Assembly: GCF_947495625.1 (NCBI RefSeq)
Contig: NZ_CANLZW010000040.1
Location: 1-43,740 of the forward strand
Direction: 5' to 3'
Length of the DNA stretch: 43,740 nucleotides
DNA from: an uncultured Cocleimonas sp.
Lineage (GTDB): Bacteria; Pseudomonadota; Gammaproteobacteria; Thiotrichales; Thiotrichaceae
The position numbers and the translations under genes are program-made. Position 1 is the stretch's first letter. The number at the start of each line of letters is the position of its first letter. The notes under the pieces are model-generated. The model made no database searches, was not told where the DNA came from, and saw only the letters and a list, made by a program, of their open reading frames with translations. This document shows positions 9,536-18,831 of the stretch, piece after piece.

Positions 9536-11438
9536 GGTGTTGATCTCCCTGTTCGAAAAGATCGACCATTTTTTGATATAAGGGGTTTTCTGCCATTAAA
9601 GTTTGATGGTTAGCGATTGCAACGACGCGGCCTTTTTCGAGTAATACCACGCGATCAGCTTGTTGTACAGTATTCAGTCTATGGGCGATACTGATGACGC
9701 AACGGTCTTTTGAGAGCAGTTGCAGACTTTGTTGAATCAGTGCCTCACTTTCCTGATCCAAATAAGCTGTGGGTTCATCGAGCAATAGTAGTGGCGCATC
9801 TTTTAAGAATGCTCGCGCCAAAGCGATTCTCTGGATTTGTCCGCCCGATAATCCTGCACCGCGTTCTCCTATGTGAGTGTCATAGCTGTCAGGCAGTGAC
9901 TCGATATATTCATTAATCAACGCTGATTTTGCGGCATTTTTCATTGCTGAATCATTGGCGGATGGGTTTGCCAAACATATATTTTCTCTGATGGTTCCCT
10001 GGAATAAATGAGCGCGTTGTGGCATCCAGGCAATATTGTGTCTCCATTCATTGAGATGGTCCTGTCTCAACGGCTTTTGATTGATAACAATCTCACCTTG
10101 TTGCGGACTGATAAAACCAAGCAATAAGTTCATTAGCGTGCTTTTACCCGCGCCACTTGAACCAACAATGGCAATATTTTCATTGGCTTTAATGCTTAGT
10201 GAAAGATGCTCAAGTGCAGGGCGGCCAGGTTCGTACTCAAAACTGACGTCCTTAAATTCAATTTTTATGGAATTAGTTATTCCAAGGGTTTTGTTCTCAA
10301 CAATACTGCTATGAGACAATTCACTAGATGAACTAGAAGCTAAATCATTATTAACCGGAACATCTTTAAGCAGAGTACTCTTAACCAAAGCACTCTTAAT
10401 CAAAGTACTCTTAACCAAAGCACTCTTAATCAAAGTACTCTTAATCAAAGTATCTTCACTTTTAACGTCATCAGGATGCAATATTTCAATCATTTTTTCA
10501 GCGGCACCAATAGCTTCCATACGCGCGTGATAATGGGTTCCCATATTGCGCAATGGTTGATAAAACTCAGGGGCTAGCAGTAACGCAAAAAAACCATAGA
10601 AAAAATCTAATTCGCCATACATCAAGCGAAAACCAATCAGTACTGCGACCATCGCAATACTCACGGTTGATAAGAATTCTAGTAATAACGATGATAAGAA
10701 AGCCACACGCAAAACCGACATGGTGCTTTTGCGGTAATCATCTGAAATTCTGGCGATGAGTTGGGATTCTCGACGACTGGCATTGAACAATTTGAGTGTC
10801 GTGAGGCCTTGAATCATATCCAGAAAATGAGCACTCATTCGTGCCAGTTTGCGCCATTGTTTTTTATTCAGGCGTTCTGTTCCTTTGCCAATCATGATCA
10901 TGAAAAACGGAATCAGAGGGGCCGTTACCAGCATAATGACACCCGAAATCCAGTCGATGGGGAAGATGAAAACCAGAATGGAAAGTGGGATAAGTGCCAC
11001 CAATGACATGGTTGGCAGATACCTTGCGTAGTAATTTTCCAGTGCATCGACACCATCGACAACGGTGTTGATGAGTTCGCCACTTCGTTCGTTATTCAAA
11101 GATAAGGGACCGACTTCGAACAAGCGATCGTGTAGTTTTTTTCTTAGGTCGCGTTTAACGCGAAGAGCCGCTTCTACCGCTGTGTACTCCGAAGCCCAAT
11201 TGAGCCCGGCACGAAACAGATAGACAAAAAATAAAGCAACAAAGTAGCTACTTAGATTAGCTACTGTTGCCTTTTCAAAGATGACATTGTTGATAATGTT
11301 TGCCAGACACCAGGCCTGAGCGATCAGCAGTAGGCCTGATAATAATCCCAGACCTACTGAAAAGCGTAAGTATGCGCCCGTTGTTTTCTTTTGAGCTTTA
11401 AGAAATTCTGGACTAGCAGAATCTTTAGCGTCAGACAT
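9528..11438 (-). CDS. cydD: Cysteine/glutathione ABC transporter subunit CydD, with repeat-expanded linker
   Basis: Partner of CydC in the inner-membrane thiol exporter. About 636 residues: transmembrane domain (about 20-325), then a nucleotide-binding domain with Walker A GSSGAGKST, signature LSGGQIQRIALAR and Walker B LLLLDEPTAYLD. It is about 50 residues longer than E. coli CydD (588). The excess lies in the linker between the domains, where a pentapeptide repeat (IKSTL, VKSAL and similar) is followed by a serine-rich stretch SSSSSELSHSS. I prefer ATG at 11438 over an in-frame GTG two codons upstream. It is 40 bp after cydX. Confidence 0.92.
   Translation of the reverse strand: MSDAKDSASPEFLKAQKKTTGAYLRFSVGLGLLSGLLLIAQAWCLANIINNVIFEKATVANLSSYFVALFFVYLFRAGLNWASEYTAVEAALRVKRDLRKKLHDRLFEVGPLSLNNERSGELINTVVDGVDALENYYARYLPTMSLVALIPLSILVFIFPIDWISGVIMLVTAPLIPFFMIMIGKGTERLNKKQWRKLARMSAHFLDMIQGLTTLKLFNASRRESQLIARISDDYRKSTMSVLRVAFLSSLLLEFLSTVSIAMVAVLIGFRLMYGELDFFYGFFALLLAPEFYQPLRNMGTHYHARMEAIGAAEKMIEILHPDDVKSEDTLIKSTLIKSALVKSTLIKSALVKSTLLKDVPVNNDLASSSSSELSHSSIVENKTLGITNSIKIEFKDVSFEYEPGRPALEHLSLSIKANENIAIVGSSGAGKSTLMNLLLGFISPQQGEIVINQKPLRQDHLNEWRHNIAWMPQRAHLFQGTIRENICLANPSANDSAMKNAAKSALINEYIESLPDSYDTHIGERGAGLSGGQIQRIALARAFLKDAPLLLLDEPTAYLDQESEALIQQSLQLLSKDRCVISIAHRLNTVQQADRVVLLEKGRVVAIANHQTLMAENPLYQKMVDLFEQGDQHHA
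10372..10455 (-). repeat. In-frame 15-bp tandem repeat in cydD linker
   Basis: About five 15-bp units plus a decayed sixth. On the plus strand the units alternate between AGTACTCTTAACCAA and AGCACTCTTAATCAA, so the higher-order period is 30 bp. Each encodes five residues of the form K-S-T/A-L-I/V. Being a multiple of three, unit gain or loss would keep the reading frame. It lies between the membrane and ATPase domains, where length changes should be tolerated. Confidence 0.9.
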
Positions 11439-11484
11439 AGCCACATATCTTACTTAGTTTTTTAGACATCTTATTAGTTAACGT

Positions 11485-11586
11485 TTACTCATCTTCATCA
11501 AGGCCATTTAACTCAAGCCACATGACGTTAATGATGCCAAAAGCACAAGCCAGTAAAACACCAAGAATCCAGGCAAAATACCACAT
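11485..11586 (-). CDS. cydX: Cytochrome bd oxidase small subunit CydX
   Basis: A 33-residue single-pass membrane protein that stabilises the haem site of bd oxidase. The translation begins MWYFAWILGVLLACAFGI, which matches the strongly conserved CydX N-terminus (E. coli begins MWYFAWILGTLLACSFGV). A negatively charged tail LNGLDEDE follows. It has a good ribosome-binding site, AGGAGA, just before the ATG. It is placed 24 bp after cydB and 40 bp before cydD, the expected position in the operon. It is too short for usual ORF cut-offs and easily missed. Confidence 0.95.
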   Translation of the reverse strand: MWYFAWILGVLLACAFGIINVMWLELNGLDEDE

Positions 11587-11610
11587 AATTTTCTCCTATT
11601 TGTACTTTAA

Positions 11611-12756
11611 TTAATAAAGGCTGTGCTGTTTTGCACGAATGTCTTCAACACTGTATTTACCCCAAAGTTTCACATAACACCAAACGGTGTAAATTAAAAT
11701 AATGGGTACGAATAATAATGTCGCAATTAACATGATTGATAAGGTCAACTCACTAGAAGCCGCATCCCAAATAGTTAAGCTATGATTTGGGTTAACGCTT
11801 GATGGAAGAATGAAAGGAAATAGTGAAAATGCACCCGTCAAGATTATTCCAAACATACTTAACGTAGTCATGGCAAAAGCCACTCCCGCTTTACGCGCTC
11901 GGACAAATATAAATGCTCCAAAGGCTGCCGCAAAACCAACAATTGGTGCGAAGATGGTAAATGGATAGTCTTTATAATTGGTTAACCATGCGCCTTCAAA
12001 AATCTCAACAGTCTTACCTAAAGGATTTGCCGGTGCAGCAGTATTAATTTTGCTAGTTATGGCGTAGCCATCAATACTTGTCCACAACCATAAACCTTCT
12101 ATGGCAAATATCGCAATCACAGCAATCGCTGCAAATTGTGTGTAAGTGCGGGTACGTTTATAGACTTCGTCACCACAACGCATCATGAGATAAGCACCAC
12201 CATGCATAACAAACATTGAGATGGCTAATAAACCAGAAAGCACAGCAAATGGATGTAATAGACGGAAAAAGTTACCGTCATAGAATGAGCGTAAATAATC
12301 GTCATAGTGAAAAGGCACGCCTAAAAACAGATTACCAAATGCCACGCCCAAAATTAATGGTGGAACGATACCCGAAATGAATAATCCCCAATCCCAGGTA
12401 CTACGCCATTTTTTATTTTCCAGTTTAGAGCGGTAATCAAATCCTACCGGTCTAAAGAACAAAGAAAATAGCATCAACATTAACGCCAGATAAAAACCGG
12501 AAAAGGTGGTTGCGTAAACAATCGGCCATGCTGCAAAAATTGCGCCTGCAGCTAAAATTAACCATACCTGATTTCCATCCCAATGCGGGGCAACCGCATT
12601 GATGGCAACACGGCGTTCTTCATCGGTTTTACCCACAAACGGTAATAACATACCGACGCCCATATCAAATCCTTCTGTCATCGCAAACCCTAGCCATAGT
12701 ATTCCTACTAATAACCACCAGACCATTTTAAGCGTTGTGTAATCTATAAATTCCAT
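11611..12756 (-). CDS. cydB: Cytochrome bd ubiquinol oxidase subunit II
   Basis: The 381-residue integral membrane subunit of the bd oxidase, paired with CydA. Family marks include the early GFDMGVGMLLPF segment (GWDLG/GFDMG motif), NAVAPHWDGNQVWLILAAG and FSLFFRPVGFDYRSK. It shows multiple hydrophobic helices, matching the family's eight or nine. Length agrees with E. coli (379). Its start is 11 bp after the cydA stop with an AAGGAGAAC-type ribosome-binding site. It carries no haem ligands of its own in the known structures; it stabilises the complex and, in E. coli, provides the quinone or proton-path residues. Confidence 0.96.
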   Translation of the reverse strand: MEFIDYTTLKMVWWLLVGILWLGFAMTEGFDMGVGMLLPFVGKTDEERRVAINAVAPHWDGNQVWLILAAGAIFAAWPIVYATTFSGFYLALMLMLFSLFFRPVGFDYRSKLENKKWRSTWDWGLFISGIVPPLILGVAFGNLFLGVPFHYDDYLRSFYDGNFFRLLHPFAVLSGLLAISMFVMHGGAYLMMRCGDEVYKRTRTYTQFAAIAVIAIFAIEGLWLWTSIDGYAITSKINTAAPANPLGKTVEIFEGAWLTNYKDYPFTIFAPIVGFAAAFGAFIFVRARKAGVAFAMTTLSMFGIILTGAFSLFPFILPSSVNPNHSLTIWDAASSELTLSIMLIATLLFVPIILIYTVWCYVKLWGKYSVEDIRAKQHSLY

Positions 12757-12767
12757 AATAGTTCTCC

Positions 12768-14369
12768 TTATAGCAACTCGGCTTCTGGGGTTGATGAATG
12801 AGGGTGATACATTTTTCCACCTTCTTTTTCGTGGTAGTAACGACCCGTATGTAAGCTACTTGGACCTAGGCGGGCAAACTTTTGCATAAGATAAACTTCG
12901 ATCACCAAAAGTATGGTGTAGAAAATAACGAAGCCAATTAAGCTGTAAAAAATATCATTGTAAGTCAGAGAAGAAACAGCCATAGAAGTAGGTAAAATCT
13001 CACCCACAGCCCATGGTTGGCGACCATACTCAGCGACAAACCAGCCAGTCTCGATGGCTACCCATGGCAGCGGTAAACTGAGGAAGGAAATCCATAAGAA
13101 CCAACGTTTTTTGAATACTGTGCGTCTTGCCGTAAATAAGAAAGCCAGAGCAAATACAAAAAGCATGGTGAAACCAGCTGCAACCATAATTCTGAAAGCC
13201 CAGAAAATTGGAGCAACATGTGGGATGGTGTCTTTGGCAGCCGCCTTGACTTGCTCTTCTGTAGCATCCACCACATTAGGTGCAAACTGCTTTAAGTGCA
13301 GGGCATAACCAAGCTCACTTTTAGTTTCATTAAAGCTTTGTTTCTCAACTTCGGATGCTTCACCTTTGCGCACTTTTTCGAAAAGAGCATAGGTCAGCTT
13401 ACTATTACGAATACGTTGTTCATTTTCGGCAATAATATCTTTTAAGCCTTTCACTTCTTCATCAAGTGAGCGCGTTGCGATAATGCCTAAAGCATAAGGA
13501 ATTTTCACCGCATTGTGCGTTTCCTGTGCGTCCTGATCAGGAAATCCGAATAAGGTAAACGCAGCAGGTGCAGGTTCTGTTTCCCACTCTGCTTCAATGG
13601 CAGCGAGTTTTGCTTTTTGTAACTCGCCAGTCTCATAACCACTTTCATCACCAAGTAAAATAACGGATAAAATAGAAGCTAAACCAAAGCCAGCCGCAAT
13701 GGCAAAAGAACGTTTGGCAAAACCTATGTCGCGTCCCTTCAATAAGTACCAGGCACTGATACTCAAGACAAACATAGAACCAGCCACATAACCTGCTGAA
13801 ACCGTATGAATAAACTTCACCTGCGCCACAGGGTTGAATAAAACCTCAGAAAAGCTGGTCATTTCCATGCGCATGGTTTCGATATTGAATTCTGCACCAA
13901 TCGGGTTTTGCATCCAGCCATTGGCGATTAAAATCCAAAGCGCTGAAAAGTTAGTTCCGAGAGCCATTAACCAGGTTACGGTGAGATGCGATACTTTGCT
14001 TAAACGATCCCAGCCAAAGAAGAATATGCCGACAAAGGTTGATTCCAGAAAGAATGCCATCAATCCTTCAATCGCCAGCGGGGCACCAAATATGTCACCC
14101 ACATAATGTGAATAGTACGACCAGTTGGTACCAAACTGGAACTCCATGGTCAAACCCGTGGCAACACCCAAGGCAAAGTTAATGCCGAATAATTTACCCC
14201 AGAACATAACCATGTCCTTGTAAATCTGTTTACCCGTCATAACGTAAACTGACTCCATAATGGCCAGTATGAACGTCATTCCTAAGGTTAATGGTACAAA
14301 TATAAAATGATATAAAGCGACAGTGGCAAACTGCAAGCGCGATATATCGACGACTTCTTCTGGAATCAT
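12768..14369 (-). CDS. cydA: Cytochrome bd ubiquinol oxidase subunit I
   Basis: The haem-bearing subunit (533 residues) that oxidises ubiquinol and reduces oxygen to water with very high oxygen affinity. H21 in [10 protein letters not shown] corresponds to the haem b595 ligand (E. coli H19). The histidine in [11 protein letters not shown] and methionine in FRIMVAAG correspond to the haem b558 ligands. The long insertion between about residues 255 and 385 ([19 protein letters not shown] and following) marks the long-Q-loop type of E. coli rather than the short-loop CIO type. Nine or so membrane helices. First gene of the cyd cluster; see the FNR-like box upstream. Confidence 0.96.
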   Translation of the reverse strand: MIPEEVVDISRLQFATVALYHFIFVPLTLGMTFILAIMESVYVMTGKQIYKDMVMFWGKLFGINFALGVATGLTMEFQFGTNWSYYSHYVGDIFGAPLAIEGLMAFFLESTFVGIFFFGWDRLSKVSHLTVTWLMALGTNFSALWILIANGWMQNPIGAEFNIETMRMEMTSFSEVLFNPVAQVKFIHTVSAGYVAGSMFVLSISAWYLLKGRDIGFAKRSFAIAAGFGLASILSVILLGDESGYETGELQKAKLAAIEAEWETEPAPAAFTLFGFPDQDAQETHNAVKIPYALGIIATRSLDEEVKGLKDIIAENEQRIRNSKLTYALFEKVRKGEASEVEKQSFNETKSELGYALHLKQFAPNVVDATEEQVKAAAKDTIPHVAPIFWAFRIMVAAGFTMLFVFALAFLFTARRTVFKKRWFLWISFLSLPLPWVAIETGWFVAEYGRQPWAVGEILPTSMAVSSLTYNDIFYSLIGFVIFYTILLVIEVYLMQKFARLGPSSLHTGRYYHEKEGGKMYHPHSSTPEAELL

Positions 14370-14446
14370 GATAGCGATGCTCTCTTGTAGGTTGTATTAG
14401 TAAATTAGTAAGTTCTTATTTATATTCGGTAACGCTTAGTGTGTCT

Positions 14447-14460
14447 TTGATAATTAACAA
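14447..14460. promoter_or_regulatory. FNR/ANR-like box upstream of cydA
   Basis: TTGATAATTAACAA matches the FNR consensus TTGAT-N4-ATCAA at nine of ten fixed positions. It is centred about 85 bp upstream of the cydA start. In several gammaproteobacteria FNR/ArcA control cyd operons, so oxygen-dependent control is plausible; direction cannot be read without the transcription start. AT-rich DNA yields such matches by chance, so this is a candidate. Confidence 0.5.
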
Positions 14461-14668
14461 AGTGCCAGATTTTTTTTATTAAAAACATTGCAAATATCAA
14501 GTGGCAGACTATTTCTGTATTTTTTTAGGCACATTCGGGTGTATTGGAGGCAAAGCTAAAACAAAGCTGGGGGCATGTATATTGGAACAAAACTTAAATT
14601 TCTTTAATAGCGGAATGCTATATAAGTTCAATAATAACGACGATGAAAAGGTTGATAAAAAGACCTAT

Positions 14669-14699
14669 AAAAAAGTGCCTAAAAGTAGGGGGGTGACTT
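14669..14699 (+). repeat. G-run hairpin repeat, upstream of ProC-like gene
   Basis: Full copy: six A, GTGCCTAAAAGTA, six G, TGACTT. About 95 bp before the start of the plus-strand gene, and pointing away from any minus-strand gene end. This position does not fit a terminator of an annotated gene. Confidence 0.85.
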
Positions 14700-14792
14700 A
14701 GTTATTAATTAAATCTCAAATTTCCCTGTTTTTATCCCATTGGTGGTTTACGCTTTAGTGAATCCATGAATAAGATAAATAATTGAGAAAAA

Positions 14793-15581
14793 ATGAAATC
14801 AGAAAATCAAACAACTCTGGGAATTCTAGGAACAGGTCACTTAGCCACTTACACGGTTACAGGACTCAGACATTCAGGCGATCAGCGACGCATAATTCTC
14901 AGCCCAAGAAATGCAGAGAGAGCTAAATATCTTGCTGATAATAAGAATTGTGAAGTCGCTGAGAATAATCAAACGGTTATCGATCAATCAGATTTGATTC
15001 TGTTAGCCGTAAGACCTTGGCAATTGACAGCGTTACTGGAAGGTCTGGTATTCCCTAAAGATAAGATCGTGGTTTCTGCAGTTGCGGGGCTAACCATTGA
15101 GCAGGTCAGGAATAAGGCAGATTTGCCCGAGAAACTGGCTTTGATCTTGCCCGGTGTTGCCGCTGAAAATGCACTAGGTTTTGTCCCCATTTATCCTGAG
15201 ATACCTGAAGTAAAGGCTTTAGCTGATTCACTGGGTAAAACAATTGCTTTCAAACAAGAATCTCAATTTGAAGAAGCATCAGCAATGGCTTGCTTGAATG
15301 GTTGGATGTATCGCTTTTTTGATGAGCAATTTAACTGGTTAACCAATAACGGTGTCGATGCCGAGGATGCTCGTAATATGGTTTTGCATAATACTATCGG
15401 AGCGGCGAATTATGCCTTGGGTAGACCGCAAGAGGGTTTAGATGAATTGGCAGCTGAAATAGCCAAAGATGGTACGTATACCAAATTAGGCTTAGATAAA
15501 CTTGAAGCGGGTGGAGCTTTTCAACAATGGAGTGACGCGCTAGATATGATCAAAGCCAAGCTAGATGCCAGTGACGAATAG
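14793..15581 (+). CDS. Pyrroline-5-carboxylate reductase-like NAD(P)-dependent dehydrogenase
   Basis: A 262-residue cytoplasmic protein with an N-terminal Rossmann domain (LGILGTGHLATYTVTGL, dinucleotide-binding GxGxxA) and a C-terminal helical dimerisation domain as in ProC. The ILPGVAAENALG segment aligns with the ProC region around its conserved PN motif but carries PG instead of PN, and the usual C-terminal VTSPGGTT-type signature appears only as EIAKDGTYTKLGLDKLEAGG. It therefore seems a diverged paralogue and may not make proline. Start at 14793 follows TTGAGAA. It is a single-gene unit with a strong terminator just after the stop. Confidence 0.75.
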   Translation: MKSENQTTLGILGTGHLATYTVTGLRHSGDQRRIILSPRNAERAKYLADNKNCEVAENNQTVIDQSDLILLAVRPWQLTALLEGLVFPKDKIVVSAVAGLTIEQVRNKADLPEKLALILPGVAAENALGFVPIYPEIPEVKALADSLGKTIAFKQESQFEEASAMACLNGWMYRFFDEQFNWLTNNGVDAEDARNMVLHNTIGAANYALGRPQEGLDELAAEIAKDGTYTKLGLDKLEAGGAFQQWSDALDMIKAKLDASDE

Positions 15582-15602
15582 AGGTTTGTTATAATACTTT
15601 AC

Positions 15603-15630
15603 TCACCCCCCTACTTATAGGGGGGTTTTA
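15603..15630 (+). terminator. Rho-independent terminator of the ProC-like gene, also a reversed G-run repeat
   Basis: A perfect stem CCCCCC / GGGGGG (15606-15611 with 15620-15625) around the loop TACTTATA, followed by TTTT. It lies 25 bp after the stop. On the minus strand it reads AAAA, CCCCCC, TATAAGTA, GGGGGG, TGAGT, so it is a perfect-hairpin member of the dispersed repeat family. Confidence 0.88.
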
Positions 15631-15653
15631 GTGTCAGTTATCTTTCATAAATC

Positions 15654-18218
15654 CTAATACTGAATTTCTACATCGTTTAATGGATAGGAACAGCAAGCCA
15701 GAATATATCCATCATCGACTTCCTTATCACTGATTCCACCGTTATGCACCATGTGCACATCACCTGATTTCTTTTTCACTTTACAGGTTCCGCAGACACC
15801 AAATTGACAGGCGCTTGGGATATTCAAACCCGCTTCTAATGATGTTTCTAATAAGGTGATTTTCTGATTGGATGGCAACGATTTCCCAGAATTTAAGAAA
15901 GATACCGTGGTCGTTACAGACTCATCCAGAAAGACGTCATCATGCTCAACTTTTTCTGCTTCCAATACCGGCATATCGAAGCTTTCTTCGTGATAATGAC
16001 TCATGTCAAAATCGGCGGCGATTAAAATATCACGCACCGTTTGCATAAATATTGCAGGACCACAGCAATAGATTTCTCGTTCGAAAAAGTCGGGTGTGGT
16101 TAATTCAAGAATTAATTGGTTAATACGACCGGTGTATCCCGTCCACGGAAGGAAGGGTTCGCGCTCTTCCACAATCCATGCAATCTGAAAGTCCGGGATT
16201 CGTGTGGATAGTCTTTCTACCTGTTCTTTGGCGATGATATTCGATGGGCTGCGTGCGCAGTGGATAAAACTAATGTCTAACTCACCACCGCGATCGAATA
16301 AGTATTTCGTCATCGACAACATCGGCGTGATACCGCTACCACCAGAAATAAAGCAGTATTTATCCGCATCGTGATTATATAGATGAAATTCGCCAGCGGG
16401 GCCAAAGGCGCGTAACTCCATGCCTAGTTTGAGGTTTTCAAACATCCATTTACTGCCAATACTATTCGGATTTAATTTAACCGTTATGGATAAAGACAGC
16501 GGTCTGGAAGGGCTGGATGAAATGGTATAGGTGCGGTAAATCTTTTCGCCGGGCATAGGCAATTCGAGTGTAATAAATTGTCCCGGGGCGAAACTAAACC
16601 AGTTATTGGCGTGAGTACGAAAAGAGAAGGTGATGACATCATGCGTTTCAGGCACGATATTAATCAGTTTTAACATCGAACTCTGCGATTCCCACGGTTG
16701 GCTTTGGTCTAAATACAGGTAGGGAATTTTATTCTGATCAAAACTCGGCTTTTCAATACCTTCTTCATCTTCTTCGGGCTTTTTCGAAAACTTTTTCAGA
16801 TTGGCTTTTTGTAACAGGTCAATCGCTGAACTATCGTGGTGTGACGTTTTATTATCATATACAGTCGGCTTTTGAGAGGTGATTGGCGCAGCTGCTTGTA
16901 GATCTACAGCATTTTCGAGTTCAATTGCAGGAGTCAATTCACCAGGGATTATTGGAGCCAAGCCTTCGATATAGATCACATTGTTTTCTATGGAAGATGC
17001 TTTTCGTTGACTGATTTCTTGATACCAGTTGATAAACTGTATTACGCCATCTTCATGTAAAACGGAATAGGGGCCAGGCATATAGTTGGGTGATCGAATT
17101 CCTTTCTGGTTTTCTTCAACCAATACTAAATCTTGCTGGTTAGTCGCTTTCCATACGGTGGTTAGTGTCTCTAGATCATAATCTTTGCCTTCAACGGCGT
17201 CTTTATGAACCAACCATCTCGTGGTTACCTTGGTTCTGTTGGTGCTTAATGGGGTGACACAAAAAGTAATTGAATGGTCAGATAAGAAGTGGTTCCAGGT
17301 ATTTGGATAATGGAAAAATAAAAGCGTGCCAAGTGCTTTGTCTGTGGTATCGACCATTAATTTTTTAGAGGCAACTTTACCATCCAAGGTGAAAGATTCT
17401 GCTTCATGATGCAATGGCATTCTAGTAATACGGTATTGGCCATCGTCGCTAAGGTGAAATTTAGCGGGAATATTCAATGCAGCACATTTATCCCAGTGGT
17501 CTTGTACTATTCTAGAGGTTGGGTCTAACTCATCAGGTATTCCAGTGATTGATGGGTCGTCAGAATAGGTGCGACAAAGTTCCGGGTGACTGCCTGCGCA
17601 GTGGTAACATTCACGATTATTTTCTAAGACTAATTTCCAGTTTCCTTCCTCAATAATACTGCTTTCGTGGACTATTTTTGCATCTTCTAAGTGATGTGAT
17701 TTCAAGTAGGGAGAAACGGTGCGTTTGAATTTCTCAAAATCAGGTGCATTATCGCTAAGACAAAGATAAATGATACCTTCAATGGTTTCGCAATTAACGC
17801 TATGTAGTTTATGCTCTTTTGGGTTGAAATCTTCGCCCATATCTTTGGCATATTTCAACTTGCCTGAAAGATCATAGGTCCATTGATGGTAAGGACAGAC
17901 TAACTGGGATTTCTGGCCTTTATCTTCTTTGCAAAGACGAGAGCCGCGATGTCTACAGGTGTTATGAAAGGCTTTAACGCTATTGTCTTCTGCGCGTAAA
18001 ACGATGATATCGTAATCACCAATTTCATAACGAAAGAAGTCTCCCACATCCTGTATTTGGCAATCGTGCCCGATAAAAAGCCATTCGCTATAAAAAACGT
18101 TTTCTAAATCAGCCTGAAAAATATTCTCATCATTATAAAACGCTTGAGGCAAACTCCAATTGGGTTTGCAGCTTGTGAGGTGCTTTAAAAGCTCATTCTG
18201 AGAGTTATTGATTTTCAT
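15654..18218 (-). CDS. Single-chain Rieske oxygenase-reductase-ferredoxin fusion (glycine betaine demethylase-like)
   Basis: About 854 residues from ATG 18218. The N-terminal half is a Rieske oxygenase alpha subunit: the [2Fe-2S] motif CRHRGSRLC with CPYHQW (ligands about C88, H90, C108, H111), then the non-haem iron motif ENNRECYHCAGSHPELC, typical of the GbcA/stachydrine demethylase group. After a charged linker (about 420-520) comes a flavin/NAD reductase (YRTYTISSSPSRP, CFISGGSGITPML) and a plant-type ferredoxin with CQFGVCGTC and a fourth cysteine near ILACCSYP. In known systems GbcA and GbcB are separate; here they are fused. The likely substrate is a quaternary ammonium compound. A GTG at 18254 is a less likely start. 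Confidence 0.88.
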   Translation of the reverse strand: MKINNSQNELLKHLTSCKPNWSLPQAFYNDENIFQADLENVFYSEWLFIGHDCQIQDVGDFFRYEIGDYDIIVLRAEDNSVKAFHNTCRHRGSRLCKEDKGQKSQLVCPYHQWTYDLSGKLKYAKDMGEDFNPKEHKLHSVNCETIEGIIYLCLSDNAPDFEKFKRTVSPYLKSHHLEDAKIVHESSIIEEGNWKLVLENNRECYHCAGSHPELCRTYSDDPSITGIPDELDPTSRIVQDHWDKCAALNIPAKFHLSDDGQYRITRMPLHHEAESFTLDGKVASKKLMVDTTDKALGTLLFFHYPNTWNHFLSDHSITFCVTPLSTNRTKVTTRWLVHKDAVEGKDYDLETLTTVWKATNQQDLVLVEENQKGIRSPNYMPGPYSVLHEDGVIQFINWYQEISQRKASSIENNVIYIEGLAPIIPGELTPAIELENAVDLQAAAPITSQKPTVYDNKTSHHDSSAIDLLQKANLKKFSKKPEEDEEGIEKPSFDQNKIPYLYLDQSQPWESQSSMLKLINIVPETHDVITFSFRTHANNWFSFAPGQFITLELPMPGEKIYRTYTISSSPSRPLSLSITVKLNPNSIGSKWMFENLKLGMELRAFGPAGEFHLYNHDADKYCFISGGSGITPMLSMTKYLFDRGGELDISFIHCARSPSNIIAKEQVERLSTRIPDFQIAWIVEEREPFLPWTGYTGRINQLILELTTPDFFEREIYCCGPAIFMQTVRDILIAADFDMSHYHEESFDMPVLEAEKVEHDDVFLDESVTTTVSFLNSGKSLPSNQKITLLETSLEAGLNIPSACQFGVCGTCKVKKKSGDVHMVHNGGISDKEVDDGYILACCSYPLNDVEIQY

Positions 18219-18831
18219 TTTTATTAGCCTGTACCATCGAAAAATGCCATTCACAGAAAACGCATATTTTTAAACGCTAATTTAAACTATTTGCTTTAGA
18301 ACTAGACATAAAACAAATTCAAAATAAAGCTTAAAACTAGCGTGTAAAACCAAACTTAAGAATGGGTATTTCTCGGATATTAAACAGACAATTTTTTTTA
18401 AGCAATCAGTCAATTGCTTCGAGGCAAAATCTACTGTGAAGAGGTCGCTTTTGAATAAAAGCGAGTAAAAAAGTGAGCAAAAAAGTGAGTATAAAAGAGC
18501 TGAAAGAGGAGTAAAAATCCCTTAAAAAAATAACAGTATAAAACGTCATTGCATAATAAAAAATTTGAGAAAAGTATAAGAATGGTTAATTTTACAGCAA
18601 TTTAAATCATCAAAAAGCCTTATAGACGGTCAACCTTAATAATAAAATTAAATATCATTGAACTATTGTATAATAACTAATCACGTATATGATGATTGAA
18701 CCAACGTATTAGTTCTATGTCTTATTTATAACTTAAAATTATATTTAGAGGGATGGCTATAGGAAGTTCAAAAAATAGACTGCGATTAGTTGCAGAACAA
18801 TTTAAGACTTAAGCAATGAAGGAGCATAATC
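18219..18831. other. 613-bp AT-rich gap upstream of the first orphan gene
   Basis: No credible gene on either strand. It contains short direct repeats (AAAAAAGTGAG twice near 18475-18490), a TATAAT hexamer at 18669-18674 without a good -35 partner, and the block TAGTTGCAGAACAAT at 18787-18801 that recurs upstream of the second orphan gene. It probably holds the promoters of the Rieske fusion and of the orphan gene. Confidence 0.5.

Larger units (their letters stand above)
14370..14792. other. 423-bp divergent intergenic region between cydA and the ProC-like gene
   Basis: Holds the FNR-like box, AT-rich probable promoter DNA for both flanking genes and one full copy of the G-run repeat. A 66-codon plus-strand frame (14501-14701) runs through the repeat and ends KKVPKSRGVT; it has no clear ribosome-binding site and I treat it as non-coding. 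Confidence 0.6.

Noticed and set aside
10372-10455. CRISPR array from the 30-bp periodicity
   Set aside because: There are no unique spacers; units are directly adjacent, in frame and coding within cydD.
14501-14701. 66-codon open frame upstream of the ProC-like gene
   Set aside because: It has no ribosome-binding site, no recognisable protein features, and its C-terminus is the dispersed repeat; it is most likely chance.
14793-15581. Calling the gene proC outright
   Set aside because: Overall build is ProC-like, but key C-terminal signature residues are changed, so a bona fide proline enzyme is not supported.
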